This document shows positions 23,646 to 35,160 of a DNA stretch of 64,000 bases, one piece after another (position 1 is the first letter of the stretch; each line of letters starts with the position of its first letter). The stretch covers positions 12,790,914-12,854,913 of the forward strand of contig OX438749.1 in the NCBI GenBank assembly GCA_949316235.1, written 5' to 3'. This DNA comes from Oegoconia quadripuncta (taxonomy: Eukaryota > Arthropoda > Insecta > Lepidoptera > Autostichidae). The translations under genes were made by a program, and so were the position numbers. The notes beneath the pieces are model-generated. The model had not been told where the DNA came from. It made no database searches and saw nothing but the letters and a program-made list of their open reading frames with translations.

Positions 23646-26593
23646 ATAATTAATAAATAATTTTAATAATACAAATTTTCATAGTAATTAAAAGAAATAT
23701 AATAACTATAAAGAAAATTGACAGTTTTTAAATGACTTCGTTTCAGCGATCTATAATATAACTAACTATAACACGGAAATATGTCCGTCCTTTTATAAAT
23801 TATCAATTCACACATTAAAAATTATGCAATGCTATTCATTTATACCACAACCAAAGGAGAAAATCCGAAAATCAATAATATCGAATGGTATGTGGAATAT
23901 TCTAAGTAGTAAACTGAATTTCGCGGTATCTATTTATTCATCGAATAAACACCTAACTATTGAGTTTGTCACCTTAAATAGGTTGTCAATGTTGGTATCG
24001 GAACCCGAGTCACGAGTCCTGCTCACACTTAATTATAGTATTGATTGTGCCAAATCACACAAAATAACAAAAACACATACACATTAACTCTCACACACAA
24101 AACTACACATGCCGAGACCTGAAAATCAGTTATCTTACATGTTATTCACCGTGGGAACGAGATATGCGCCAGACTTAAACTACGTATTTCTGATGTTAAT
24201 AAACATAGGTCCCATTTCGTCATTTAAAACGTAATTAATTTGTGATACAAAATAAATCAATTAACTACAGTGTTTAATTGTACATTATTCCTTAGCCGAG
24301 AGACTGAACAGAAACAAAACTGAAGTCAAAAAGTACTGGCCAGTAGCTTTACATTTTTCGCTTCTGCGTACATAGTGGCTAAGTCATGTGACCTCTCATT
24401 AAATTAGGGACATTATAATCCTTCAGATTTAACTTGAAAATTATTAAAAACAGCGAATATCTCAAAAAGTAAGCATTTTACGAGTCTGTATTATACCACT
24501 TTTTTACTGCAATTCAGTTGTAAAATCGATAGTTGAAGTCTGTCGCATATCTCGATCCCACGGTGTATTTTTTTCTTTATTTTTTCTTTTAATTTAATTA
24601 TCCAATAAGTTCATATTGCCATTAGAGATATAGGAAAATATAGAATAATGTCATAAGGACATATGATTAAAACATTATACTAACCATTGTTCAGATTTGT
24701 GAGATCCGTTCCATAGTGTTTAATGGCGTAATAAAAGGATTTTAATTCAAATATCGCACACTAAAGTAAGCTTGTTTCTCCACGATAGTGTTTCTTATAG
24801 ATCCACTTTTTATGTACAATCGAGTTCATTATATTCATCGGACAAATTTAAAATATTGTTTTGGAAAACCGACTATAATACCTACAATGCTGTAATCCAT
24901 GCTCGTATTAATGAACTCAACTGTAGGTACCTGGAGGCACAGAATACTTAACTAGACGTAACTGCACAGAACAATAAGGTAATTACATTAGTATATAATT
25001 ATTACATAAAATATGTAACAAAATCCGTGTATAAACCTTTAATGGACTACTCAGGAAGGAAAGAACTATAGTTCGGTTACTTTCTGATTATTTTATGAAG
25101 GTAAATAGGCGGGAACTACTCACATTACCAGGATAAAAAGTAGGTTTAAAAATGTAACACTGTTTGATTGTAAATATTTTTTTTTAATTACCTCAGTTTA
25201 TTATAGGGACGTACGTAATCCACCTAAACCTTCGCTATAAAAATATTATTATTTATTATAGAGAATGTTAGATGTAGGTTTAGTTAGATTAGCTCTTATG
25301 CTTAGTTATACTTATTTCAGAATAATACAGGTATAGATTCAGTTACTATGGACCTTTTGTTATGTATTGTGAACTAATAAAATGAATAGCGAAGGTGATA
25401 TACAGGGCGAGTCAAACGAACGCACTCCAGTGAGAAAAGTGCTGCAAATATTAATGACTTTTACTTAGAGGACACCTTATTTTATTTTTGAAGATATTAA
25501 AATCTGCATTAATAAAATTTTATCGCTCGCCTGGAACGGAAGTCGAGTTAACAAAAATGCCGAAAAAATAATGTTGTATATTTACGGTAAGGTAATCTAA
25601 TTGATAATTATGAAATTAACATTGTGACCCAAAATAAAAATAACCGCGAAATGTAATATAATTGTTTCTTAAAATTTCATCTCAAGTTCAATATGAGAGT
25701 TGCAGACAAATTAAAAATTAATGATTGCAATTTTTCTTAAAATATTTGGCTTTTCAGTAAGGATCTCTAATATTTATGGTACTTTTCCTACGGGACGATT
25801 GACTCGCCCTGAATAACATCGCTATAACATTGCTGTTATATAATTTAAGAGGTCGCAATTGCCTGGCATCTATTGTTGCCTTGCGGACATTTCCCGTCAT
25901 TCATCATTCTGTCGCGAGTTTTATTTCCCCACTAATATTTTACTTAGTATTATGTTTCTTCTCCAAAATCAATGACCTATTGTTGTTGTTTTTACTATCT
26001 TTGTTGGCTTTGTTGTTACCTACTTGCAATCGAAGTTCTAATAAATTGTAAAAGAACTTTGTCTTTGAATTTCTTATCTTATTCTAAGTGACTTACTTAC
26101 CTGAATACCAAGTTCTAAAATAATATTATTGTAGATTATCTATCATAAACTATGATAGAATTTGACTTACAGTTAAGTTCGTTTTCATAATTATATGAAG
26201 TGCCTCGTCCGAAGAGTAATCTCTTCGCAACCACCAAAACTTAGGTATAATTACCTATTATAACATGTAGGTAGATGGTATCACTAGCACTGGCTTCGAT
26301 TTCTTTTTTTAAGGGTAGTCGGAGTTTACATAGCGCCCTCACTTAATTTGGAGTATGTGGAGATTATTGATAATTTCGAAACTAATTCGAAAAAAAAACA
26401 GCAAAATTTACAATCTCTTCTAGGCACCTTAATAATTATTATGATAGAACTTTGCTATGAACATTTCATCAGGAAAGATTGGCAGAATTTAAAAATTAAA
26501 GATCTTTAAAATTAAAGAATTAATTTCATGGTTAATGTCCGTATGTATATCATTTATAGTCATTATCACTCGTTAAAATTAATTACTTTATTG
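23646..26593. other. No gene seen
   Basis: Very AT-rich; frames under 90 codons with no recognisable domain. Confidence 0.5.
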
Positions 26594-27293
26594 TTAATTA
26601 TGCGAGCCTTATGGTCTTTATAGATTTTATAACTTATTTATTTGAGACATACAAGAAATTATTAGAGGTAGATCATCAATATTATGTCTTATAATAAAAA
26701 TACGTCTTATAGTAAAAATACGCCGTCCAACTCGCTTCCGTGAGTACCCAGTAGGTACGCTAGTGATTTGCCCCGTTGAATGCATAAGCTCTGCTCCTGA
26801 GCAAAGTAGGCTCCAGCTCTCAGATCTTTTTCATTTTTTTTGTGTCAGACCAATGTTTTCAGGTTTATAGATAGTGATGCATATTTGCGGCGCCGCTTGT
26901 GACTTTGACATTGTTGTATATTGTCAAAATGTTTGACCGAGTTTTAATTATGCGAGCCTTATGGTCTTTATAGATTTTATAACTTATTTATTTGAGACAT
27001 ACAAGAAATTATTAGAGGTAGATCATCAATATTATGTCTTATAATAAAAATACGTCTTATAGTAAAAATACGCCGTCCAACTCGCTTCCGTGAGTACCCA
27101 GTAGGTACGCTAGTGATTTGCCCCGTTGAATGCATAAGCTCTGCTCCTGAGCAAAGTAGGCTCCAGCTCTCAGATCTTTTTCATTTTTTTTGTGTCAGAC
27201 CAATGTTTTCAGGTTTATAGATAGTGATGCATATTTGCGGCGCCGCTTGTGACTTTGACATTGTTGTATATTGTCAAAATGTTTGACCGAGTT
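26594..27293. repeat. Perfect 350-bp tandem duplication
   Basis: Two head-to-tail copies (26594-26943 and 26944-27293) appear identical at every position on reading. Each holds an internal near-duplicate (GTCTTATAATAAAAATAC then GTCTTATAGTAAAAATAC). The identity implies a very recent duplication or an assembly artefact. I see no coding sequence in the unit. Confidence 0.95.
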
Positions 27294-30253
27294 TTATTTA
27301 TTTGAATCATAGTAACATCACTGAGGAAGTAATAAGTGACACATTGAGACCTATTACAATAACATAAGTAATTGACATAATATTATTGGAAAAATAAATA
27401 TTCTAAGGAAGAAAATATTGTCACGTACTTACCCGGCAAAATTAATCACTTGGTTAATTGAGGTATTAAGGGGTTAAAAGCTCTGACATTGCTATTGACA
27501 GCGTTGCTAGGCAACTGCGGCCCAATTTGCAGACAGTGCCATGCCCCATTTTCTCTCGCCTAGTCGTTTGTCATCGCTTGTGTATTTTCTGAAAATTTTC
27601 TTAGTATAAATATTCTTCTTCTTTTCGAGTCGAGGCAAGTTTCAACTTTTATTGGACCAAGACTTAGCCATAACATGAATATTGAACAAAATAGATACAT
27701 TCATTCATTTATTTTTGTGATACACAGGTAAAATAATGATGAGATTTGGAACCAAAATGGTTAACACAATTATTGCCATCCGGTTTGATAACATAGTAAA
27801 ACCATAGAATATAACAGAACACTGCCATAGCTATGTAATTTATTACTAAAATTGTACTTGTACTAAAATCATTGATTTATGTAAGTTCATATAAGTCTAT
27901 GACTAAAATACTAAAAACTATTTTTTAATTTGTCATTTCATTTTGCTAAATGTTTTTGATCAATCGTTTGTAGAACTGAAATATACAAGCATTGATTTAA
28001 GTCTATGATCACAAGTAATCAAAACTATTTCCATTTTTTGTTTCACTTCAACTGTTTTTGAAACAAAAGTCCCTTTACAATGTGCTGTTTATTCGAAGCA
28101 TTAGCTCCAAACGTTGCAGCCTAAAAGAAATGTGATTTATGGTAACAATAAATCCCTCCACAGATTACACGTATTTTTTATTTGCAGAAACAATGTAAAT
28201 AATTAATTATTTATCACAAGCATCCGTCGTCTGCGGCTCTGCCAGCGTCACATTACTTCAACGTCCTATAGGAACAAGTAATATATCTATTTTACTTCGA
28301 TCCTCGAAACCCTTTAAAACTTCGAGATGAAGCAAAGAGCAGATTTTAAGCAGAATGCCCGCCGAAAATTTTATTAAAATTCATTACCCCGAACGTTCTG
28401 GACAAACAACCATGACGACAAATCTAAAAAACCGGACAAGTGTGAGTCGATCTTGCGCGTGGAGCCTTCCGTGTTGATAATATTATTTATAGAGGAGGAA
28501 TAAACAACCCGTGACAGAAAAAATTATTGTTTATTTTGGTCACAGGTTACAAACAGGTTTCTCTGTCTACGTTACAAACTATGTTATGAATGGCCATGTT
28601 TACCAGACTACCGTAAAGTCAAAAAGTAGGCCAATATGTATTCTGATTTAGACAAATGAGCAATGATTTTTTTTTATGCACAACGAATTGGTACTTGATC
28701 TCAATCACACCTAACATAGCAGCGACTTTACCACACTTGACAACAAATAATATCAGCAGCCCATATATAGCTCTCGAAGAAATAATAATAATAAATAAAA
28801 TATTTTAAAAGGTCTAAATAAAAGCACAAAAAATATATGATCAAACATAAGACGATATAACTCATTTGATCTAGGCCGGAGTCAGAGGTCGCAATATACC
28901 CCAATACAGTAATCACGGATTGATCGAAGCGCACTCCACCAGCGCGTCACCAGAAGCCTCGATGAGACGCGCCGACAGGTTAAATAATTGAAATTCTAAT
29001 TCAATATTCGGTTTTAGGTTAACATTCTTTTCAAAATATCTAAAAAGGTCCTTTCGTTTCGTTTATAGAAACCCATGACCGTAGAGTGACAGCAACAGGA
29101 CTCGGTTTTGGCTTTTGGGTACGGGACCCCAAATATTTTTATATGTCATATGTTTACGTCGTGTATAATATATATTTCACTTAAATGTTGGAATTAATTT
29201 TCAAATGACTGACCGACTTCAATTACTGTTATTGTAATAGATTACCTTAGTATTAAAAATGTAACATTATTACTATTATCTTGACTAGATAGATATAGGT
29301 ACAGAAACGATTTGTCGTTGTTTCTAAAAAGAAAAAGAAACGATGTATTCTTAATTCCAATAATGATTCAAATCGTTTCACAATAAGACAATTATTTATC
29401 GGCACACTAAGAGAAATACAATAAACAGTTTACTGTGACATGGTTCTAAAGTAGCCTACATTTCAAATTGGTTGACTGTACATACTCTTAGATATTTGTT
29501 TTCATCAAATTTATTAGCGTGTTATTTTTTGATTTCAAATTAAGATTTAGAAATGACATAGTACTCAGTGTCTTTGTAATAAAAGGCTTTATCGAATTCC
29601 ATTTATTTAACTCGAACCCTTAGACAAAAGGATCTATATAAATTTTACAAGACAAAGATGTTTTCAATTGTCCTAAAAATCTGAAAAATAACACCCAAAA
29701 GAAATAGGTATTCTGATCAATTTTCGCTATATTTTATATGTAGAATGAAAGCACAACGTTCTAATGAATGTTTTTTTTAATTTATCGAATCACTGTTTAT
29801 CCGTCTGTCATTTCAGAAACAACTTGACGTAAACAATTGTAACACGTCATATTACTTTGTAATCTATTCAAGTTATGATTATATAAGGTATTCATAACAC
29901 TGCATAAATAATCTAAGTATGCAAATGAACAAGCAATATTTTTTTTCCTTCAAAGAAACAAGAAGTTTAAAAATTATCGTACACAAAATTTACTGGAATC
30001 AATCTTGAAAAGAATTTGATCTACACATATAAGATGTGCCATCTGATTGGCACAATATGAAGCCAAAATTTTTAGCCTATATGATTTTTTTTTATTATTA
30101 TATTTATATTCATTGGTTAGATAACAAAAGCTGTAACTCTTGATTGACTAGACCTCCTCTTGTTCAGTATTTTCAGTATCGCTTTATTGACATAAACGTA
30201 AATTCAACATTTTCAAAAAAATCGCTTTATTTTTTGGAAATACAAGTTGAAAA
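27294..30253. other. No gene seen (SINE fragment at 28665 apart)
   Basis: AT-rich sequence without coding signal. Confidence 0.5.
28665..28840 (-). repeat. SINE 3' fragment with the same inner insert
   Basis: It matches 31650-31700 (TTTTTTTATGCACAACG, GGTACTTGATCTCAATCACACC) and then 31760-31880 (GCGACTTTACCACACTTGAC and following). The two copies therefore share both the SINE end and the inserted segment. Confidence 0.6.
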
Positions 30254-30363
30254 CGTTTCTATTACGACAAATGCTAACGCTTCATTTCGCAGCTGATTGA
30301 ATGTCAATATATCGCGAACAGTTGATAGCAAATGAAGCGTTAGCGTTTGTCGTTTGAGAAACT
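30254..30363. repeat. Long hairpin, arms of about 33 bp
   Basis: Arms 30264-30287 and 30330-30353 pair with one mismatch (core GCTAACGCTTCATTT), extended outward by GTTTCT and AGAAAC. The loop is 42 nt. Confidence 0.9.
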
Positions 30364-30469
30364 TTGGCCACTTGTCTGGGTGGGCTGTTCCCCAGCTTAT
30401 CTCCGTACCAAAAATTAAAAAAAAAAAATATGAACATTGAAAATGTGGTGTAGATGGAAAGAAAATTAT

Positions 30470-30527
30470 TAGGTTTGCTAGAGCAAACCTAAACCTAAGA
30501 TAATAATGTCTAAGATAGATCTTAGAC
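30470..30527. repeat. Two adjacent near-perfect palindromes
   Basis: TAGGTTTGCT-AG-AGCAAACCTA (30470-30491) and GTCTAAGAT-AG-ATCTTAGAC (30508-30527): both perfect arms with an AG centre. Confidence 0.9.
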
Positions 30528-31159
30528 AGTTTTTCTTTTATTGAGGAGGAAAACTTTTTAAAAGTTTAGACATAATTCTTTATTTCTGCTGGTAAAATTT
30601 TGCGCTTGAAAGTAATATTTTTTATAGCTACCAGATGTTTGTATACGGTATTAATCAAGACGAATCTAACGACACCTTCACAAAATCGGTTAAGCAGTTT
30701 AGGCTACAGGACCTAACATACAAATTTATGTACATACAAACACATTACCCTCTTTTCTAAAGCAGTCGGGTAAATACTCGAAAACTTAAGAGATAACTCA
30801 GAAGCATTTCTAGTTCCTAGTAGGTACCAACCTTTGTGGCCCATCTCAATTTTCCACTCTACGTAACTTAGCATTGATTATAAATATTTTCCGCCTTATT
30901 TGAGTGAGTAAGAAACATTATTTCAAAAGAAAACTTTGTTAAGCAATATAGATACAATTACTTTTATAAGAATTAACATCTACTAAAGTAGTGTACAATT
31001 ACTGTCCAATATACGTCACCGCTATCTGCATTTTATTTGTCTGGGAACACCTAATAAAAACAATTTTAGTCGCTTCACCACAAACTATACCCTTGTTAAC
31101 GGAACAATTAAATCTCCGATAGAGGGTAGTCCTCCGTATATCATTTGAACGAATGTTTT

Positions 31160-31402
31160 GGCAAGCGTGACCCTTGTCAGAAGTCCCGACTCACGACCCG
31201 GCAGGCGAGGCGCGCCTCGACCCGCGCCTCACGACATTCACCGACACAGTCCGATCCCCAGACGCAGACAAATTAATTGTAGACTAGCAATAACCATTAA
31301 ATATGAACCACCTGTTGTTCCTTTATTTTCTGAACGACACTTCTCACCCTCTTGGGCCTCGACACGATTATATAAAGTCACCGATACGGAGTGAGTGCAG
31401 GG
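31160..31402 (+). promoter_or_regulatory. Small GC-rich patch and TATA-like element
   Basis: A GC-rich patch (31165-31270) is followed by TATATAAAG at 31369-31377. A start 30 bp on would fall near 31400, 3.7 kb upstream of the coding exon at 35106. Suggestive only. Confidence 0.2.
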
Positions 31403-31644
31403 TTTATATAATGTAAGTACCTACCCGAAAGTTTCCAAGTGATTGTGTTCTTAGGATGTATTATTAAATCGGTATTAAATATTAACAGAATACTTTATTA
31501 AGCAGAACACACAAATAAATAATCCTTTAATTTATCAGATGACTATTGACATTAATCTCGATTTATAGAATGTAGATATGTAGAATAATATTTATCGTTG
31601 GGTTTGTATTGATTACTAACTACCCGTAACCATCCAATTTCGAT

Positions 31645-32115
31645 TTTTTTTAATGCACAACGGGTTGGTATTTGAGCTTAATCACACCTGATGTTAAGTG
31701 AAGATGAGGTCGAAGGTGGAAGCTTGATGTCATGATAAGTCCAATATTGCGGACATTAGCAACGACTTTACCACACTTGACAACAAATAATATCAGCACC
31801 CCATCGAGATGGATATCAAATAATAGCTCTCGACGAAATAATAAAAAAAAAGATCTAACAATATTTTATAAAGGTCTAAATAAACCCGGAAACCCCAACA
31901 CATTTGGGGGACTGGCTATCTTATCTGTGATAACCGGAACACAACAATGCTATTAACATTGCTGCTTGGCGGCAGATTTAGATAAGATGGTGGTAGCTAG
32001 CCAGACGAACATTTAAAATGCCCTACCACCAACCAAACGGAGTACTTAAATATGTAGCCCGCTGGAGATCGAACCCGCGACCTCCGAAATGTGTTGTACT
32101 TGCTTTATGGCAAAT
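31645..32115 (-). repeat. SINE copy, with an internal insertion
   Basis: The minus strand has a B box GGTTCGATCTCC (32064-32075) and a body that ends at a short A-run (plus strand TTTTTTTAATGCACAACGGG near 31650). The body matches the copy at 45045-45370. It contains extra sequence at about 31740-31880 that is also present at 28715-28835. Confidence 0.6.
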
Positions 32116-32889
32116 GAGTAAGCCCACACTATTGTACTAAGTAATGTGTCAAACATTATGTAGTAAAATCGTATGAAGACTATCATATAGAATAATAATA
32201 CATAACAATAATTTTACTTAAATATCACGTGTACTATTCTCATGTGCCATAAATTACATAATCACTAGTTTAATTTGATATAAATATAATCAATCGAAAG
32301 CAATTTTAAGTAAGACGTGTAAGATATAATTTTACTTATTTAGCATACAAGTTAACTAATACAAAATAAGAATAGACTAAATTCGAATCTATTCTAGAAC
32401 TCATAATTCAGAGCTCTCGCTAGTTAAGACGCGTGTAGAATCGGGACGCCCTAGAGTGATAATTCATAAGTACGGAGCCCGAGTCTTCTGGCGAAGCCCA
32501 TGTATATTCGCTTGCATGTTGCTTGCGTACTTGCTTACATGTTTGATGATGGGGTGATGTGTGTTAAAGTTAAAAGATAGCCTTATATTAATTACTTCAT
32601 TTATTCAACTACCTAATATTAGTTATGGTAAAATTTGTTTATAGTAAACAAATATTACGTTAAAGGATTTTAGGGCTAATAATATAATGACAAATATATT
32701 ATATGTAATTTACTTTAGGACAAATGAAGATTATCACGAACAAATGACTTTAAAATAAAATCGGGATTCCAATATAGACCAGTAATCATGGCTCGAACCG
32801 AACCGACTCGGATAACTTACCATTGATGTTAGGTATTTTTTTGTCATCAGAAATAATACCGATAGAGCATCTTAAGCTTTTTATTTTCG

Positions 32890-33130
32890 TCTAGTATTAG
32901 TGGAATAACTTTATCGCGGAAATTTGTTTATCCCGCGGGAACTACTACTACTACTTACTTTAGCGGGATAAAAAATATCCTATGTTAAGACATAGGATTC
33001 AGGGTATATTCTACCTCTATTCCAAATTTCATCCAAATCCGTTCCTCCTTTTCGTCGTGATTGAGCAACAGACAAATAAATAAATAAACAAACAAACATG
33101 CAAACTTTCGCATTTATATAAAATTAGTTA
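32890..33130 (-). repeat. Dispersed repeat, family C
   Basis: Reverse-complement relative of 40725-40935: CCCGCGGGAA, ATATCCTATG, ATTTCATCCAAATCCGTTC, TGAGCAACA, and an AAAC/AAAT simple repeat at one end. A very common lepidopteran repeat type; class not decided. Confidence 0.6.
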
Positions 33131-33514
33131 GATTAGACGTATCGAATACTCCTTTTTTAATTGTAACATTGAAACGTTAGGTTAAATTAAATTGGCATTA
33201 CTAGGGTACTTTTCATCCCCTAACAAGTAAATTCTGAGGGACACTAAACTAATTCTGGACTATAAACTAAGCTAGTACAAAATTAAACTCGGCATTTACA
33301 TAAATATGGAAGGCATGTGTTACTCTTGGCTTACCTCCAGAAGCTTAGCACTTCAAATTAAATTAGAACGGCAATAGAGTCGTTATTTGCGAAGAGGTTC
33401 TTCGTTTCCAAAGTAGTCAACGAATCTGAAATACATTTCAACAGTTTTTGTCCATCAGATTAAATAAACTACTTTTAGTTACTTTCTCTGAGCGATCACC
33501 TTAGTAATTTACAT

Positions 33515-33752
33515 ACCATCACGACCTTTATTCCAAATGGAGTGGTCAGAGATATCGAAAACAATAGTGTTTAAGTGTTCCAAACATTAAAAGTTTACTG
33601 ATTGAAATAACATCCACGGTTCACCTTAAGAATGTAGAAATCCACACGTGAGCACATCGCCGTTGAATCGTGCAAAACTAGATGTGTTTTGGTGGAAGTG
33701 CCTTAGTCACCTTTTACTACACCCACGGGAAGAGACGGGTTGTTTCTATTCT
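33515..33752. repeat. Dispersed repeat, family A
   Basis: Second long copy, about three-quarters similar by eye to 9875-10132, with the same ends. Confidence 0.65.
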
Positions 33753-35057
33753 ATTTGAGTGTCAAAACTATACAGCATACCTTAGTAAATAATAACGTCT
33801 TATTATAATTGTCAGTATTGGGGACATTTTTCGATCTAGTCTCGCTTAGCCTAAAAAAAGTGATCACTTTATCCTTCCCATTTTTACGGTAATAAAAAGT
33901 TTATTATCATATAATACTAGTCCCGAATAACTCAATAATATGGCGGAGGCTATTTTGTTACACTTGATAAAAAATCCTTCATCCACCGAGATGGGTTAGG
34001 CAAGTGAATATCAACGACGAAAGAAATTCTAAAACAGATATGTAATCAAAAAAATCGGCTATAAGCGACTCTGGTTCGTATAATTAGGGTGTGCGTAGTC
34101 AATAGACCAAATTAAATTTTTTATATTGATATGTATAAGTGATATTTTAGTGGTAAGGTCGCCAAATTGTACATTCTATTCTTACCACTTTTCTGAAACT
34201 GTATTTTCTTTTCTGTTGTGCAAATAAAGTGTATTTGTATTGTGTTGTATTGTGTTGTGTTGTATATTTAAATCTTATCCAAAATTGCTTTTGATACCTG
34301 AAAAATGAATGAATTGTCCCACTTTGTACCGAAACATTAGTAATTGCGTTGTCTTTTACTGTATTTCCCCTTGTGGTATGTTTTGTTATTAACGGCCTCA
34401 TTCCAAGTGATGTGAAGTATAATTGAAGCTCGTTTCGTGGATGAGTGTTAAGATCGATCTTAAATATATATTATAATTTTTGAGCATACATTATTTTCAA
34501 ATAGACATTTGTATTTGTACAGTCGATTGCAAAACTTCGCAACATGTGGTCGACCGTTATACTGTCATAATTTTGTCACCAAAAGTTTCAAATAATAGAC
34601 ACTCTCAATTACCACTATTTGGGCTATTTAAATGACAGCCCTTGCTCGAACTATCAACTTACCAATACATAATTAAATTATTTATTAAGATATGCAATAG
34701 ACCAATCCATATATTTTCTATAACGGCTCAAGACAGATGCCTGCTATCTTGTTCATTCTAATGGCGAGTATACATATCTCTTCTATTTCGCGTTATTGAC
34801 GGCTCATGCTAGCCCTATTAGATTTGCGTTTGCTCTTACCGGACCCGTAGACTCTTCTTATCCCTGTAAAACTATCTAAATAAAATTATCAATAAATGAT
34901 CACAAGATCCCCATGACACGACCAATAAAATTATTTATTTATTTTATCTTTCGCTGTCTGTTCTGATATTTAAAAAAATAAACACCATTTATTTGTCCTG
35001 TCAAAGGTTGCTGTAACAAGAGAGAAGACTGGTATTGGAGGCACGAGGCGCAGCGTG
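33753..35057. other. Region upstream of coding exon 1
   Basis: AT-rich until about 35035, where it turns GC-rich into the leader. No confident promoter element. A pentamer repeat lies at 34233. Confidence 0.4.
34233..34268. repeat. TGTAT/TGTGT pentamer repeat
   Basis: Imperfect tandem TTGTATTGTGTTGTATTGTG type units. Confidence 0.75.
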
Positions 35058-35104
35058 ATGTCGCTGCGATGACGGGGCCCGGCCCGCGCGGCATGCGCTG
35101 CTGA
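35058..35104 (+). promoter_or_regulatory. Two tandem upstream ORFs in the 5' leader
   Basis: The first uORF (35058-35072) is four codons plus stop. Its TGA overlaps the ATG of the second uORF as ATGA. The second (35069-35104) is 11 codons plus stop, ending one base before the main ATG (TGACATGG). This tight chain would be expected to reduce or condition translation of the main ORF, if the transcript starts upstream of it. No transcription start can be fixed from the sequence. Confidence 0.45.
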
Positions 35105-35105
35105 C

Positions 35106-35160
35106 ATGGCCCTCAGCCGCGCCGCCCTTCTGACGCTGGCAGCTCTCGCCTCACTCATCG
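35106..35160 (+). CDS. Coding exon 1: signal peptide
   Basis: The ATG at 35106 lies in a favourable context (G at -3, G at +4). It opens 18 codons of a classic hydrophobic leader, beginning M-A-L-S-R and running through repeated Leu and Ala. The exon stops at ATCG followed by GTAACT, an acceptable donor, leaving one base for the next codon. The upstream leader is GC-rich and carries two tiny upstream ORFs. The strong leader and immediate donor make this a convincing first coding exon. Confidence 0.65.

Noticed and set aside
26594..27293. CRISPR-like or long terminal repeat arrangement
   Set aside because: Only two directly adjacent identical 350-bp copies, with no spacers and no internal element.
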